A DNA stretch of 24,367 nt, taken from a virus. Both the position numbers and the translations under genes were made by a program. The notes under the pieces were generated by a model that was given only the letters and a program-made list of their open reading frames with translations, had not been told where the DNA came from and made no database searches. How positions within the stretch are numbered: position 1 is the stretch's first letter; each line of letters begins with the position of its first letter. Shown one piece after another: positions 13,326 to 20,269 of the stretch. The stretch covers positions 1-24,367 of the IMG/VR virus record IMGVR_UViG_3300031216_000065. One strand, written 5' to 3'.

Positions 13326-15965
13326 ATGATACCAGACGCGTTAAAATTATTCCAGCAAAAGGAATCCGTTCCATCTGAAATGCTCACGAAGGATTGGGCA
13401 ATGGTGGATGTATGGACTAAGGAAAGATCCTTCTGGATGGCAGGGGTGGAAGATGTCAATATTCTGCAAGCATTCAGAGATGAGGCTGAGAAGATGGCGG
13501 GTGGCACTAGCTCCGGCAATGAATCCATGAACAGGCTCACTCTCTACCTTGAAAAAATAGGGTATCAGCCAGAGAAAGGTGAAGAGGGATCTATCAAAGA
13601 CTTGAGTTCATGGCGACGCATGAGCGTGGCACTAGATACGAATGTCAGTATGATGCGTGGCTGGGGAATGAGAGAGCGGGCTTTGAATACGTTGAGAATC
13701 TTTCCAGCATGGCAGTTTAGGCGTATATCAGACAAGGAGGAAAAGAGAGAGTGGGCAGCACGTTGGCAAGTAGCCTATGAACTAACAAAGAACTTCCCCG
13801 GAGCAACACCTAGCAGCGGTGATGATGATGCGCCAGGTGCAGCCATGATAGCTCATCCAATTTGGGCGGTGTTGTCTCAGTTTGGCAATCCTTACCCGTT
13901 ATTCGATTGGGGCAGCGGTATGGGAGTCATGAGGGTGAGCAGAAGCAAAGCTAAGAAGATATTTGATTTAGATGATCCTAGAATAAAGGCGATGTGGGAA
14001 ACTAGACCAGTGATGGAGTCACCTAACAAGTCATTACAAGCGAACCCTGCGGTGACGGATGACAAACTAAAGGAAAGTCTAAATAAACGCCTAAAAGGTC
14101 TTGCGAAGTGGGATGGTGATACATTGGTTCATACTGATCCTAACGGCTCGAAACCGTCAAGTCAGGGTGATCTAATAGCATCATGGGATAATATGCCAGA
14201 TGGTTTTGAGACCAAGCAGAAAGACTCCCTTAATACATGGCTAGAAAACCCAGATGCTGAGTATGAATCAGGCGGCGGTATATGGGATGACATCGAGCGA
14301 TTGGCTGAACGGCTTAAACCATCTGAGGAAATTGATCTTTACAAGCAACTACCATTTCTATCAAAAGATGAGAGAGATTCATTCGTTGAGAAGTTCACTA
14401 GAGACGGGTATCAAACTGGATTCAATGCGCCCGCAGAGTCATGGACTAGTAAACTCCTCTCATCTATCAAGGATACGTGGTCAATTCTATTCAAGGCAGA
14501 ATCCACCACTCAGGCGAAAGATGTTAGAGAGCTGGTGAAGCTGTATCATGACAACCCAAACGTGATCAAGAACTCTGAATTTTTATACGTCAAGGGCGTA
14601 GCGATGGAAGTAGTCAAGGCAGATGAGAACACGGCAACTAAAGTGATCACTTTGACGCTCAGAGAGAAGGTGACAGGCTCGGATATTGTGAAGAGTGCCT
14701 TTGACCCTAGACAGTCTAGGGGTGATGATGGGAGATGGGTTGACGAAGATGGTGAAAGTGGTGATAGTGAGGCTATGGATAAGGAATACATGAAAGCCGT
14801 CGAGTCTGGTGACGTGGAGGCTCAGCAGGCTATGGTGGATGATAGAGCTAAGGAGATGGGGTATAATTTATCTCACAGAAGAAAAAAAGAGGATGAAGAT
14901 CCTAGAGAAACAGGTCACGTTATACAGTTTACCGATTATGATAATTATGACGAAAATTTGAATTACGGGGATTATAATTACCTCATTAAATCTAAAGATT
15001 TGCAAGATGTTCCTGATTGGGCGGTTGATTGGTATGTTGATGAAAGTGGTTTTATGGATTCATACAAAGAATTCAACCCTAACGAATCAAAAGATGATGT
15101 ATGGCGTGAGGCGTGGGATGGCATGAATCCTAAAAACATAGTGGATTCAGCACAATTTTGGGATGATGGACAAGGAGTTTCTGCTTTTTGGAGTGAAAAC
15201 GAAAGCAGACTACTAAAAGATAATATCAAAGGATTCACTACGCCTAACGGGGCTGTTATATTTGACAGCCATGAGTTGAATATAAAATCAGCAGACCCCA
15301 TAACCTACGACGACAACGGCAAAGTAATACCACTCAGCGAGCGGTTCAACGAAGACCTAGACGACATCAGATCAGCGTTCAACCCTGAGCAAGCTAGGGA
15401 TGAGAATGGCATGTGGGTTGACGAGGGTGGTGAAAGTAGTGATAGTGATGGCGTGACTAAAGAAAAAACTCAAAAGTTCTCAAATTATGACGATCTTTAT
15501 AATTCGATGAATAACGATTTAATAGATCAAGGTAAATACGGGGCGGTATTCAATGCTGATGAGGATGGTTTTATATTAAAAGTATCTAACGGTGATGACG
15601 CTTATGAGGCTTATATCAAGTTCATACAAAATGAAAAACCAAGCGGGACTTTATACCCGAAAGTATCAGACTCATGGAATTTAGATGACGGGAGTTTTTG
15701 TTGCTTAGTTGAAGAGGTAACACCAATAATTAAAAGGGGTGATGCTTACAATATTGAAGAAATGCTTAATCTTATATCTATGGGTGAATCTCTTCCTAGT
15801 AACTATGCTGATCTAGCTTCATCCGTGAGTGTCAATGAGACAACATACAGCAACTTTTTAAAGTCTTTAGAGTCTCTAGGTGATGATGATATCCATGTGG
15901 GTAACATAGGGACAAGGGAAAATGGTGAGCTAGTCATCTTTGATCCAGTGAAACCGAAAAGATAA
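13326..15965 (+). CDS. F-like minor head protein (MuF family) with C-terminal cargo modules
   Basis: 879 residues, roughly twice the core size. Residues 1-458 are the head part: W-T-K-E-R-S-F-W-M-A-G-V near the start, then D-T-N-V-S-M-M-R-G-W-G-M-R-E-R-A-L, and G-N-P-Y-P-L-F-D-W-G-S-G-M-G-V at about 196-210. The last corresponds to the conserved Y-P-P-F-x-F-x-S-G-M stretch of Mu-like head proteins. Motif 3 (459-471) opens a module (472-684) that ends in I-K-S-A-D-P-I-T-Y-D-D-N-G and V-I-P-L-S-E-R-F, known from phage polyvalent proteins. Motif 4 (685-697) opens the last module (698-879), which is kinase-like: G-K-Y-G-A-V-F (736-742), Lys752, Asp855-I-H-V-G-Asn860 and Asp873. MuF proteins enter the head with DNA and in some phages carry toxin domains. 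It starts one base after the portal stop. Confidence 0.8.
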   Translation: MIPDALKLFQQKESVPSEMLTKDWAMVDVWTKERSFWMAGVEDVNILQAFRDEAEKMAGGTSSGNESMNRLTLYLEKIGYQPEKGEEGSIKDLSSWRRMSVALDTNVSMMRGWGMRERALNTLRIFPAWQFRRISDKEEKREWAARWQVAYELTKNFPGATPSSGDDDAPGAAMIAHPIWAVLSQFGNPYPLFDWGSGMGVMRVSRSKAKKIFDLDDPRIKAMWETRPVMESPNKSLQANPAVTDDKLKESLNKRLKGLAKWDGDTLVHTDPNGSKPSSQGDLIASWDNMPDGFETKQKDSLNTWLENPDAEYESGGGIWDDIERLAERLKPSEEIDLYKQLPFLSKDERDSFVEKFTRDGYQTGFNAPAESWTSKLLSSIKDTWSILFKAESTTQAKDVRELVKLYHDNPNVIKNSEFLYVKGVAMEVVKADENTATKVITLTLREKVTGSDIVKSAFDPRQSRGDDGRWVDEDGESGDSEAMDKEYMKAVESGDVEAQQAMVDDRAKEMGYNLSHRRKKEDEDPRETGHVIQFTDYDNYDENLNYGDYNYLIKSKDLQDVPDWAVDWYVDESGFMDSYKEFNPNESKDDVWREAWDGMNPKNIVDSAQFWDDGQGVSAFWSENESRLLKDNIKGFTTPNGAVIFDSHELNIKSADPITYDDNGKVIPLSERFNEDLDDIRSAFNPEQARDENGMWVDEGGESSDSDGVTKEKTQKFSNYDDLYNSMNNDLIDQGKYGAVFNADEDGFILKVSNGDDAYEAYIKFIQNEKPSGTLYPKVSDSWNLDDGSFCCLVEEVTPIIKRGDAYNIEEMLNLISMGESLPSNYADLASSVSVNETTYSNFLKSLESLGDDDIHVGNIGTRENGELVIFDPVKPKR
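14700..14738 (+). repeat. Linker motif 3 (head protein residues 459-471)
   Basis: F-D-P-R-Q-S-R-G-D-D-G-R-W, followed by V-D-E-D-G-E. It lies at nearly the same distance from its start codon (residue 459) as motif 1 in the portal (residue 461). It opens the polyvalent-protein-like module. Confidence 0.8.
15378..15416 (+). repeat. Linker motif 4 (head protein residues 685-697)
   Basis: F-N-P-E-Q-A-R-D-E-N-G-M-W, followed by V-D-E-G-G-E. It follows D-D-I-R-S-A and opens the kinase-like module. Confidence 0.8.
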
Positions 15966-16004
15966 GATAAATAAGTAGATAGGACTAAACGCATCTTGTA
16001 ACAA

Positions 16005-16012
16005 GGGACCAA
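16005..16012 (+). promoter_or_regulatory. GGGACCAA box 4
   Basis: GGGACCAA begins 51 bases before the ATG of the gpG-like gene, in a 90-base gap. The next bases (TTCACAGACTAGG) closely match those after box 5 (TTCACGGACTAGC), giving a conserved block of about 21 bases. CATGAT at 16044-16049 is -10-like and ends six bases before ATG. Confidence 0.5.
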
Positions 16013-16055
16013 TTCACAGACTAGGCAATTTCCCTGCATCGCTCATGATACTAGC

Positions 16056-16712
16056 ATGATAACCATTAAAGTAAACGTAGATGACGCAGCAAGCGGTCAT
16101 TTAGATAAGCTACAAGAGGCGTTAGATGATAAAGCGGCGATCAATCTTGCCGTGGTCACAGGCGCGGAAGAGGCTTTAAAAGAGAATCTACTTACCAACT
16201 ACGTTCCAAGGAATCAACGCGGTAACTTCTGGGAGCGTGTTTTTAATTCTACTGAATCACACTCAGATGATGACAGCGCGACAATCACCATGTCAGAGCT
16301 GGGGATCAGGTTAAGGATTTACGGTGGTGATGTTCGCCCTGGAGTTAACCCCGCAGCATCGGGACCAAGAAAAGGATTACCCACAAAAGCGTTGGCGATC
16401 CCTAGCAGTTCCGTCCCTGTAGTAGATGGTAGACAACTCAACCCTGCCGCAATGGGGTTACTTGCTTATCTCAGTGGAAAGGGTGGAGACTCTACCGGAT
16501 ACCTTGTCGAAGGTGAAGAGGTGAAGAGGACGCGAGACACTGCGAAAGGCAAGAAAGGCTCCACGTATGTTAGAGCGAAATCTAGCGGGGCATTACTCTA
16601 CACTTTGCGCTCAATCACCCGTCATAAAGGGGATGATAACATCATCAATGAAGATGAGATGGGGAAAGGCGCGGTAGATGCGCTGGCAGATTACTTTGAC
16701 TCATTCAGTTAA
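16056..16712 (+). CDS. Virion morphogenesis protein (Mu gpG-like)
   Basis: 218 residues. The order is an N-terminal strand (M-I-T-I-K-V-N-V-D-D), a helix (H-L-D-K-L-Q-E-A-L-D-D-K-A-A-I-N-L-A), then N-Y-V-P-R-N-Q-R-G-N-F-W and a beta part with G-I-R-L-R-I-Y-G-G-D-V-R-P-G. This agrees with the phage virion-morphogenesis (gpG-like tail completion) family, where a conserved stretch links a helix to a Gly-rich basic region. The C-terminus (S-I-T-R-H-K-G-D-D-N-I-I) carries the H-K-x-D that is frequent in the family. The position between F-like head protein and protease is the Mu order. A GGGACCAA box lies 51 bases upstream. The function in Mu-like phages is in head-tail joining. Confidence 0.65.
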   Translation: MITIKVNVDDAASGHLDKLQEALDDKAAINLAVVTGAEEALKENLLTNYVPRNQRGNFWERVFNSTESHSDDDSATITMSELGIRLRIYGGDVRPGVNPAASGPRKGLPTKALAIPSSSVPVVDGRQLNPAAMGLLAYLSGKGGDSTGYLVEGEEVKRTRDTAKGKKGSTYVRAKSSGALLYTLRSITRHKGDDNIINEDEMGKGAVDALADYFDSFS

Positions 16713-16720
16713 GGGACCAT
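16713..16720 (+). promoter_or_regulatory. GGGACCAT box 5
   Basis: GGGACCAT follows the gpG-like stop codon immediately and begins 53 bases before the protease ATG at 16766. TAATCT at 16754-16759 ends six bases before that ATG. The downstream bases TTCACGGACTAGC match box 4. Confidence 0.5.
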
Positions 16721-16765
16721 TTCACGGACTAGCACGATTCATGTCTTCACGGTTAATCTGTGATC

Positions 16766-17743
16766 ATGTTAATCAAAGCATCATTTAGCCAAGAAGTAAC
16801 GCAGGAGGGTAAGTCAATGGTATTCATTCCAGAAGGGACTCACACCATCACCCCTAGCGTGAACGGTAAGGCAAAAGAAATTACTGTTAGAGTTTCGCCT
16901 AAGGATGGCGAGAATATAGCCCAGAGGATTCAAGCCTCACTAGAATCAAGGAATCAGAAAAATAAGGTTCGGGCTATCTTTGACTTTGACCACAAGGACA
17001 CGGGACCAGCGGCGGCACTTCCTCAGAGGTTTTTCTATGAAGCTGGTAAAGGCATCATGGTTGAACGTGAGCTTACAGGAGCAGGGTCTAAGGCTATTAA
17101 AGCTAAGGACTACTCCTATTTCTCCCCGGTCTTCCTGATCAATAAACAGGGCATCCCTAGCGGTCTTCCAGATAAGGGACCATTAGGCGCACTAGTCAAC
17201 GATCCCGCTTTTAGAGATATTGAACGTATCGCAGCTAAACAAGCTGAAACCACAAAACCAGAAACCATGAATGAACTAGTAAAATGCGGTCTTCTCACTG
17301 AGGACGAATCCGCCAAAACAAACGCAGGGGAAATCGCAAGCAAGCGCGTTTCCGCAATGACGGCCGACAACGATAAGGTCACAGAACTCAATAAGCAGAT
17401 CGAAGCACTTGAAGCTGAGAAGAAAGCACTAGGGGAAACCGTAGAGGCATCTAACAAGGTCATTCTTGACGCTAAAGAAGCTAACGCTGATTCACTCATC
17501 GTAGCAGCAGTGGCAGACGGTCGCATCTCCGCTAAAGACGAAGACAGCAAGACATTCTGGAAAGATTCAATCCTTTCTAACGAGTCAGCAGTCAAAGCTC
17601 TTAGCGCACTCCCTAAGAAAAACGAGGGAATCACTAAACCAATCGTTCAAGCTGGTAACGGCTCACAAGCGAAGGAAGACGAACTAACCGGGCTTGACGC
17701 TGTAGAAGCATCACTCGCCAAAGAAATCGAAAACTCTAACTAA
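16766..17743 (+). CDS. Prohead protease and scaffold (Mu gpI-like)
   Basis: 325 residues from the ATG. A GTG two codons earlier is possible, but the -10-like box and spacing favour the ATG. The N-terminal half is the protease: V-R-A-I-F-D-F-D-H at about 66-74 and A-K-D-Y-S-Y-F-S-P-V-F at about 111-121 are the conserved parts of the Mu I-like peptidase family. It is followed by P-L-G-A-L-V-N-D-P-A-F. The C-terminal half (from about 168) is helical, with a coiled coil (V-T-E-L-N-K-Q-I-E-A-L-E-A-E-K-K-A-L) and an acidic end, as expected of a scaffold. In Mu one gene yields both protease and scaffold from an internal start, and the same is proposed here. The capsid gene follows after six bases. 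Confidence 0.8.
   Translation: MLIKASFSQEVTQEGKSMVFIPEGTHTITPSVNGKAKEITVRVSPKDGENIAQRIQASLESRNQKNKVRAIFDFDHKDTGPAAALPQRFFYEAGKGIMVERELTGAGSKAIKAKDYSYFSPVFLINKQGIPSGLPDKGPLGALVNDPAFRDIERIAAKQAETTKPETMNELVKCGLLTEDESAKTNAGEIASKRVSAMTADNDKVTELNKQIEALEAEKKALGETVEASNKVILDAKEANADSLIVAAVADGRISAKDEDSKTFWKDSILSNESAVKALSALPKKNEGITKPIVQAGNGSQAKEDELTGLDAVEASLAKEIENSN
17267..17743 (+). CDS. Internal-start scaffold protein (candidate)
   Basis: An in-frame ATG inside the protease gene (M-N-E-L-V-K-C-G-L-L) is preceded by AAACC, the same context that precedes most start codons here (AAAAAACCATG). Translation from it gives 158 residues: the coiled coil and the acidic C-terminus without the protease. Mu makes its scaffold Z from within gene I, so the parallel is direct. 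It is a nested start in the same frame and not a separate gene. Confidence 0.45.
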   Translation: MNELVKCGLLTEDESAKTNAGEIASKRVSAMTADNDKVTELNKQIEALEAEKKALGETVEASNKVILDAKEANADSLIVAAVADGRISAKDEDSKTFWKDSILSNESAVKALSALPKKNEGITKPIVQAGNGSQAKEDELTGLDAVEASLAKEIENSN

Positions 17744-17749
17744 AAAACC

Positions 17750-18694
17750 ATGAAAAACACATTACTAGATCTCACTAAGAGAACAGCAGGTGCAAAAGAA
17801 GTAGGTCTCATTGAAGAGAATCTACAATACGCACCAGAAGTAGCGATGGTCCCAGCTAAGACCATTGCAGGGACATCATACACCACACTTGCAAGAGTAG
17901 GACTACCAACAGTAGGCTTCACTTCTGTAAACCAAGGTGTCACCGCAAGCAAGTCAACTTATAAGAATGCGCTAGTTCAGACATTCCCGCTTCGTTCACT
18001 CGTTAAGGTTGACAAGGCACTCGTAAACGCAGATTCATCACTCCCATCACTTCAGACAGACGAAGCAAGTGGAGTAATGGAAGCCGCTCTACGTCATATA
18101 GGTCGTCAATTCTACTACGGTCAAAACGCAGGTGGTGACTCAGAAGGTTCAATCGGTCTTCAGGATGTTGTAGGTGCTGAACAGACCTTCGATGCTTCTG
18201 GAACTACTGCCGACACTGGATCATCTGTTTACCTTGTTAAATTCGGACGTAAGGACGTTCAAATGGTATTCGGCAACAACTCCACACTTTCACTTGCTCC
18301 ATTCCGTGACGAGACTCTTACAGACTCAGACGGCGGTGAATTTGACGGTTCAGTTGCTCACCTTACAGCTTGGCAGGGTGTCCAATGCACAAACCCTAAT
18401 TCAGTGGTTCGTATTGCTAACCTTACAGAAGATTCTGGCAAAGGTCTAACAGACGCGATTCTTGCGAAAGCTCTAGCACTATTCCCTAGCGGAGTAACTC
18501 CAGACGCTATCTTTATGACTCGTAGAACTCGCTCACAGCTTCAAGCTGACAGAGCTACCCGCACCGCTACACGCGGCAACGGTAAAAACGGTTCAGTAGG
18601 TGGTGGTTCAACTTACTCCCCTACTCCAACTGACTTTGAAGGAATCGCTTTGACTCCTACAGATTCAATTCTCAACACTGAGCCATTAATCTAA
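17750..18694 (+). CDS. Major capsid protein (Mu gpT-like, HK97 fold)
   Basis: 314 residues, the size of Mu-type capsid proteins. It lies directly after the protease/scaffold and before the cement protein. The sequence is low in Cys and Trp and has the mixed pattern of an HK97 fold. A helical N-arm (L-L-D-L-T-K-R-T-A-G-A-K-E-V) precedes a part with V-N-Q-G-V-T-A-S-K-S-T-Y-K-N and F-P-L-R-S-L-V-K-V-D-K. The long backbone helix is A-S-G-V-M-E-A-A-L-R-H-I-G-R-Q-F-Y-Y-G. Further on are F-M-T-R-R-T-R-S-Q-L-Q-A-D and F-E-G-I-A-L-T-P-T-D-S-I, typical late elements. Codon choice is noticeably biased (ACA, GCA, CTT, GGT), as in a highly expressed gene. The leader is AAAAAACCATG. Confidence 0.85.
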   Translation: MKNTLLDLTKRTAGAKEVGLIEENLQYAPEVAMVPAKTIAGTSYTTLARVGLPTVGFTSVNQGVTASKSTYKNALVQTFPLRSLVKVDKALVNADSSLPSLQTDEASGVMEAALRHIGRQFYYGQNAGGDSEGSIGLQDVVGAEQTFDASGTTADTGSSVYLVKFGRKDVQMVFGNNSTLSLAPFRDETLTDSDGGEFDGSVAHLTAWQGVQCTNPNSVVRIANLTEDSGKGLTDAILAKALALFPSGVTPDAIFMTRRTRSQLQADRATRTATRGNGKNGSVGGGSTYSPTPTDFEGIALTPTDSILNTEPLI

Positions 18695-18721
18695 TCACCT
18701 AACCCATAGAAAACTAAAATC

Positions 18722-19123
18722 ATGAGCACTAATTTCTCACGTAATCTAAAAGATAAAGATAAAGAAGTAACAGCTACTCTAGCGCAAGCTGGTGTTAATT
18801 CACCAAGCATTGACCTAGAGCAGATCGAAGGCGGAGACATCGAGCAGATCGTAGGTCAGCTAGTAGTCCCAGTCACAGCAGGAATCACCGATGCAAAAGT
18901 CCTCACGTTCAAACTAGAGGACAGCGCAGACAATTCGACATTCGCAGCCATTGATCCACTTATCAGCACCACAGCAACAGGTGCGGGCGGTAACGGAACC
19001 CCGGCACTCGATACTCGTTTCAGATTCCCACCAGTTACTCGCCGCTATGTCCGTATCGCTCAGACAGCGACTAGTTCATCAGGCACATTCACCAATGATC
19101 TAACATTCAGATTATTGTTCTAG
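18722..19123 (+). CDS. Capsid cement / decoration protein (Bbp16-like)
   Basis: 133 residues, beta-rich. The pattern V-L-T-F-K-L-E-D-S-A-D-N-S-T-F-A-A-I, then D-T-R-F-R-F-P-P-V-T-R-R-Y-V-R-I-A and a final strand (L-T-F-R-L-L-F) matches capsid cement proteins of the Bbp16 type. Those have a jelly-roll-like fold and bind at the capsid surface. It sits 27 bases after the capsid gene, where such proteins usually lie. It is followed by a terminator, so the capsid-cement pair ends a transcription unit. A head fibre protein is the alternative. Confidence 0.65.
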   Translation: MSTNFSRNLKDKDKEVTATLAQAGVNSPSIDLEQIEGGDIEQIVGQLVVPVTAGITDAKVLTFKLEDSADNSTFAAIDPLISTTATGAGGNGTPALDTRFRFPPVTRRYVRIAQTATSSSGTFTNDLTFRLLF

Positions 19124-19150
19124 CACATTTGTTGTCATAATAAAAAACCA

Positions 19151-19190
19151 AGTCACCTCGCGCTTTTTTCATATTTTGCGCGGGGTGGCT
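19151..19190 (+). terminator. Rho-independent terminator after the capsid genes
   Basis: A 13-bp stem (19151-19163 with 19178-19190, two G-U pairs) encloses a T-rich loop of 14 bases. ACTTTTC follows. It lies in the 80-base gap after the cement gene and should limit transcription from the strongly expressed capsid genes into the connector genes. The tail of the hairpin runs into the leader of the next gene. Confidence 0.7.
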
Positions 19191-19203
19191 ACTTTTCAAA
19201 ATC

Positions 19204-19623
19204 ATGCCTTGGATCTCACTCACTAAAGAACACATTCAATCTAGGTTGGCTAGTCACGAACTAGACGCAATCGAAGATACGGGCGGTGGCTCAGGTGATC
19301 GTTTATCGGGCATTATAGAGCAAGTCACATTTCTTGTGCGCTCAAAAGTCGCAGGGTGTCATAAGAACATTCTGGGAGCAACAGGCACTATTCCAGATGA
19401 GTGTCTTCACGCGGCGGCGACGTTAGCAAAACACGACATCAGGGCATCACTAGGATCTAATACAGAAGATACTGAGTTGATGAGAGATGAATATAGAAAC
19501 GCAAACCAATTTTTAGATAAGGTCGCTACGTGCGACATAGGAATCAACGATACAGGTAACGCTGAAACCGTTGATGAGGCAGAATCAGGATGTTACGGGG
19601 GGGATGCTACACTTGTATTTTAA
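19204..19623 (+). CDS. Head-tail connector (gp6 / DUF1320-like)
   Basis: 139 residues. The N-terminus (M-P-W-I-S-L-T-K-E-H-I-Q-S-R-L-A-S-H-E-L) is the usual opening of small connector proteins that bind under the portal. The helices that follow (I-I-E-Q-V-T-F-L-V-R-S-K-V, C-L-H-A-A-A-T-L-A-K-H-D-I-R-A-S-L) and a last helix (M-R-D-E-Y-R-N-A-N-Q-F-L-D-K-V-A) complete the helical bundle. In Mu the equivalent gene (gp36) lies just after the capsid genes, as here. The C-terminus contains Cys residues and Gly-Gly but no known motif. It overlaps the next start by one base. Confidence 0.65.
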   Translation: MPWISLTKEHIQSRLASHELDAIEDTGGGSGDRLSGIIEQVTFLVRSKVAGCHKNILGATGTIPDECLHAAATLAKHDIRASLGSNTEDTELMRDEYRNANQFLDKVATCDIGINDTGNAETVDEAESGCYGGDATLVF

Positions 19624-20051
19624 TGAGTAAGTTTCTCGACATAGCAGACGCAATGAAAACCGCTATTGAATCAGTGGTTGAGACTACTGACATCAAAGTT
19701 GTGGTTGATCGTCAATCCAATTTACAAAGCCATTTTGATCAGCACATCGGCAAAGTAAAAGCTGGGGTAGCCATAATCAAGTTCAACAGCTCATCAAGCA
19801 CTAGCGATGATGCAGAGGGACCACGAATGAACGGTAAATACACGATTACCATCGTAGGTTACGCAGTCCTAAGAGCCGGTAAGACGCTACTAGATGACAT
19901 CGTAGAAACTATCTGCAAGAAACTCCATCACTGGAAAGATGTAACGACTAACCACTGCCAGAACGAGGCCTATGTCACCAATCTGCAAGTGGTAGAGGAC
20001 GGTAAACACATAGCCTACCAAATTTCACTAAAGAAAGTCATTCAACTCTAA
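19623..20051 (+). CDS. Tail terminator-like protein
   Basis: 142 residues from the ATG that overlaps the connector stop (TAATG). An in-frame extension upstream would run through the connector gene and is not used. The order is a helix (L-D-I-A-D-A-M-K-T-A-I-E-S-V-V), strand (I-K-V-V-V-D-R-Q), strand (G-V-A-I-I-K-F-N), strand (G-K-Y-T-I-T-I-V-G-Y), helix (L-L-D-D-I-V-E-T-I-C-K-K-L-H-H-W) and final strands (A-Y-Q-I-S-L-K-K-V). This agrees with the alpha/beta fold of tail terminator proteins and with Mu gp37-like proteins in this position. The protein should end tail-tube growth and join the tail to the head. Confidence 0.6.
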   Translation: MSKFLDIADAMKTAIESVVETTDIKVVVDRQSNLQSHFDQHIGKVKAGVAIIKFNSSSSTSDDAEGPRMNGKYTITIVGYAVLRAGKTLLDDIVETICKKLHHWKDVTTNHCQNEAYVTNLQVVEDGKHIAYQISLKKVIQL

Positions 20052-20059
20052 CACAAACC

Positions 20060-20269
20060 ATGAGCGATAAAAAAGAATCACCAAAGAAAGCACCAGCTAA
20101 AATAGCTGATGAAGTCCTATTAAAATGCACAGTTCTAAAGCAAGCCGATGGTAAGCCCGTTCTTATGGGAACTATGTGGTGCGGGTCAGGAGCTAAGACT
20201 ATCATGACTGAATCAAAAGCCAAAGCAGCGGAAAAACTAGGATGGGTTAAAATCAACGGCATCGCTTAA
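20060..20269 (+). CDS. Small conserved-looking protein between connector and tube (69 aa)
   Basis: 69 residues. A lysine-rich N-terminus (S-D-K-K-E-S-P-K-K-A-P-A-K) precedes a compact part with V-L-L-K-C-T-V-L, G-K-P-V-L-M-G and A-A-E-K-L-G-W-V-K-I-N. The order of a strand, a polar turn, a strand and a C-terminal helix resembles small proteins found between tail terminator and tail tube in Mu-like phages, but no name can be given. The leader is ACAAACCATG, eight bases after the terminator gene. It is probably part of the same operon. Confidence 0.55.
   Translation: MSDKKESPKKAPAKIADEVLLKCTVLKQADGKPVLMGTMWCGSGAKTIMTESKAKAAEKLGWVKINGIA

Noticed and set aside
16760-16765. GTG start two codons before the protease ATG
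   Set aside because: Possible, but the ATG is six bases after the -10-like TAATCT, the same spacing as at other starts, and GTG is not used elsewhere here.
17176-17183. GGGACCAT inside the protease gene as a further late promoter
   Set aside because: It lies in conserved coding sequence and no start codon stands at 51-53 bases downstream. Other GGGACC words in genes (5208, 16360, 17000 and 19817 regions) likewise lack the spacing.
17116-17634. 172-residue minus-strand frame opposite the protease/scaffold gene
   Set aside because: Ser/Ala/Leu-rich shadow of an Ala/Glu/Lys-rich coding frame; no promoter or start context.
19590-19622. Upstream extension of the tail terminator gene
   Set aside because: It runs through the end of the connector gene. 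The ATG at 19623 overlaps that stop, as other coupled genes here do.
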